Part shown: positions 34,037 through 34,466 of the stretch, piece by piece
Layout: each line of letters starts with the position of its first letter
How positions within the stretch are numbered: position 1 is the first letter of the stretch
Origin: Myxococcales bacterium
Lineage (GTDB): Bacteria; Myxococcota_A; Bradymonadia; Bradymonadales; Bradymonadaceae
Length of the DNA: 34,466 nt
Assembly (NCBI GenBank): GCA_007135085.1
Contig: SLJM01000118.1
Span: forward strand, 1 to 34,466
Reading direction: 5' to 3'
The notes under the pieces: generated by a model
Databases searched by the model: none
What the model was told of the DNA's origin: nothing
What the model saw: only the letters and a program-made list of their open reading frames with translations
Made by a program: the position numbers and the translations under genes

Positions 34037-34466
34037 ATGAGGCTATCTAACCGCGCCATATACGGACTTCGTGCCGTGGTGGACCTCGCCTACCACGGCG
34101 ACGGCGAACCAATGCAGGTGCGCGATATCGCCGAGCGGGGAAAGATTCCGAATCGCTTCTTGGAGCAGATTTTTCAGGAGTTGAAGCGAAGCGATATCGT
34201 GGCCAGCAAAAGAGGACCTGGTGGCGGCTACTTACTCGTCGCCGACCCGCAGGTGTTGACCTTAGCGGAAGTGCTGGACGCTCTCGATGATCTGCCCGAG
34301 GTTCCGGAAGTGGCCTGTGGCGAGGAGATCGAAGGGGCAGCGCGATTGGCCGACGAGGTCTGTCGGGAAGTGGTGGAGCAATTGGTGGAGAAGCTCGAGG
34401 CCGTGACGATCAGTGAGTTGGTGAGAAGAGGCGAGGAGTTGGGGTTGGCTCGACAGGGATACGAGG
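34037..34466 (+). CDS. Rrf2-family transcription regulator (partial at window end)
   Basis: Open from ATG 34037 to the window edge, 143 codons seen, nearly a whole Rrf2 protein. The winged-helix opens MRLSNRAIYGLRAVVDLAY, with VRDIAERGKIPNRFLEQIFQELKRSDIVASKRGPGGGYLL, the Rrf2 hallmark. In IscR three cysteines (92, 98, 104) and a His bind [2Fe-2S]. Here only C94 and C109 are seen, so the ligand set is altered. It may regulate iron-sulphur or cysteine genes, or be a cluster-free relative. Gene neighbours beyond the window would be decisive. The start lacks a clear ribosome site. Confidence 0.9.
   Translation, partial: MRLSNRAIYGLRAVVDLAYHGDGEPMQVRDIAERGKIPNRFLEQIFQELKRSDIVASKRGPGGGYLLVADPQVLTLAEVLDALDDLPEVPEVACGEEIEGAARLADEVCREVVEQLVEKLEAVTISELVRRGEELGLARQGYE

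Overview
This is a GC-rich bacterial chromosome segment that is almost entirely housekeeping, with no phage, insertion sequence, CRISPR array, rRNA or tRNA seen. The gene style fits a deltaproteobacterial-type lineage such as Myxococcota/Bradymonadales. The signs are tandem membrane-anchored Ser/Thr kinases, a J-domain/TPR protein beside a DnaK paralogue, a fused membrane spermidine-synthase-like protein, and a CIRCE-controlled groESL operon. That assignment is inference; no taxonomic marker gene such as 16S rRNA is present.

Left part (1-13.4 kb), nearly all on the minus strand. Read in the direction of transcription, the main units are as follows. coaE overlaps an extended-SDR reductase by 4 bp. 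A RelA/SpoT-type (p)ppGpp enzyme is followed by xerC-hslV-hslU, the recombinase/protease unit also known from Firmicutes codV-clpQ-clpY, and then argD. At the far left is a three-gene chaperone module: a J-domain/TPR protein, a DnaK paralogue with a shortened C-terminus, and a very acidic repeat protein that runs off the window. The acidic protein has 26-residue tandem repeats and repeated FDFA motifs, and is the least explained gene here.

Middle (13.4-22.7 kb). On the plus strand are a large polytopic membrane protein with a distant ResB-like look, engB (ribosome assembly GTPase), and prs (PRPP synthetase, sequence-divergent around the ATP loop). On the minus strand are a metallophosphatase, an HNH endonuclease and a ComF-type phosphoribosyltransferase. 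Then comes rlmH (plus) facing rsfS and proA (minus). The rlmH-rsfS convergent gap holds a 7/8-bp satellite, and the short proA-rsfS gap holds three consecutive perfect stem-loops.

Right part (22.7-34.5 kb). A promoter region with a perfect CIRCE operator drives groES-groEL, which ends at a strong intrinsic terminator. Next are a small membrane-anchored protein (minus), two tandem Ser/Thr kinases with C-terminal membrane segments, and a parvulin-type lipoprotein foldase. A convergent 990-residue membrane protein with a spermidine-synthase-like domain shares a bidirectional terminator with the foldase. The window ends inside an Rrf2-family regulator.

The shared theme is proteostasis and stress: DnaK/J, GroESL, HslUV, a parvulin foldase, RelA/SpoT and RsfS.
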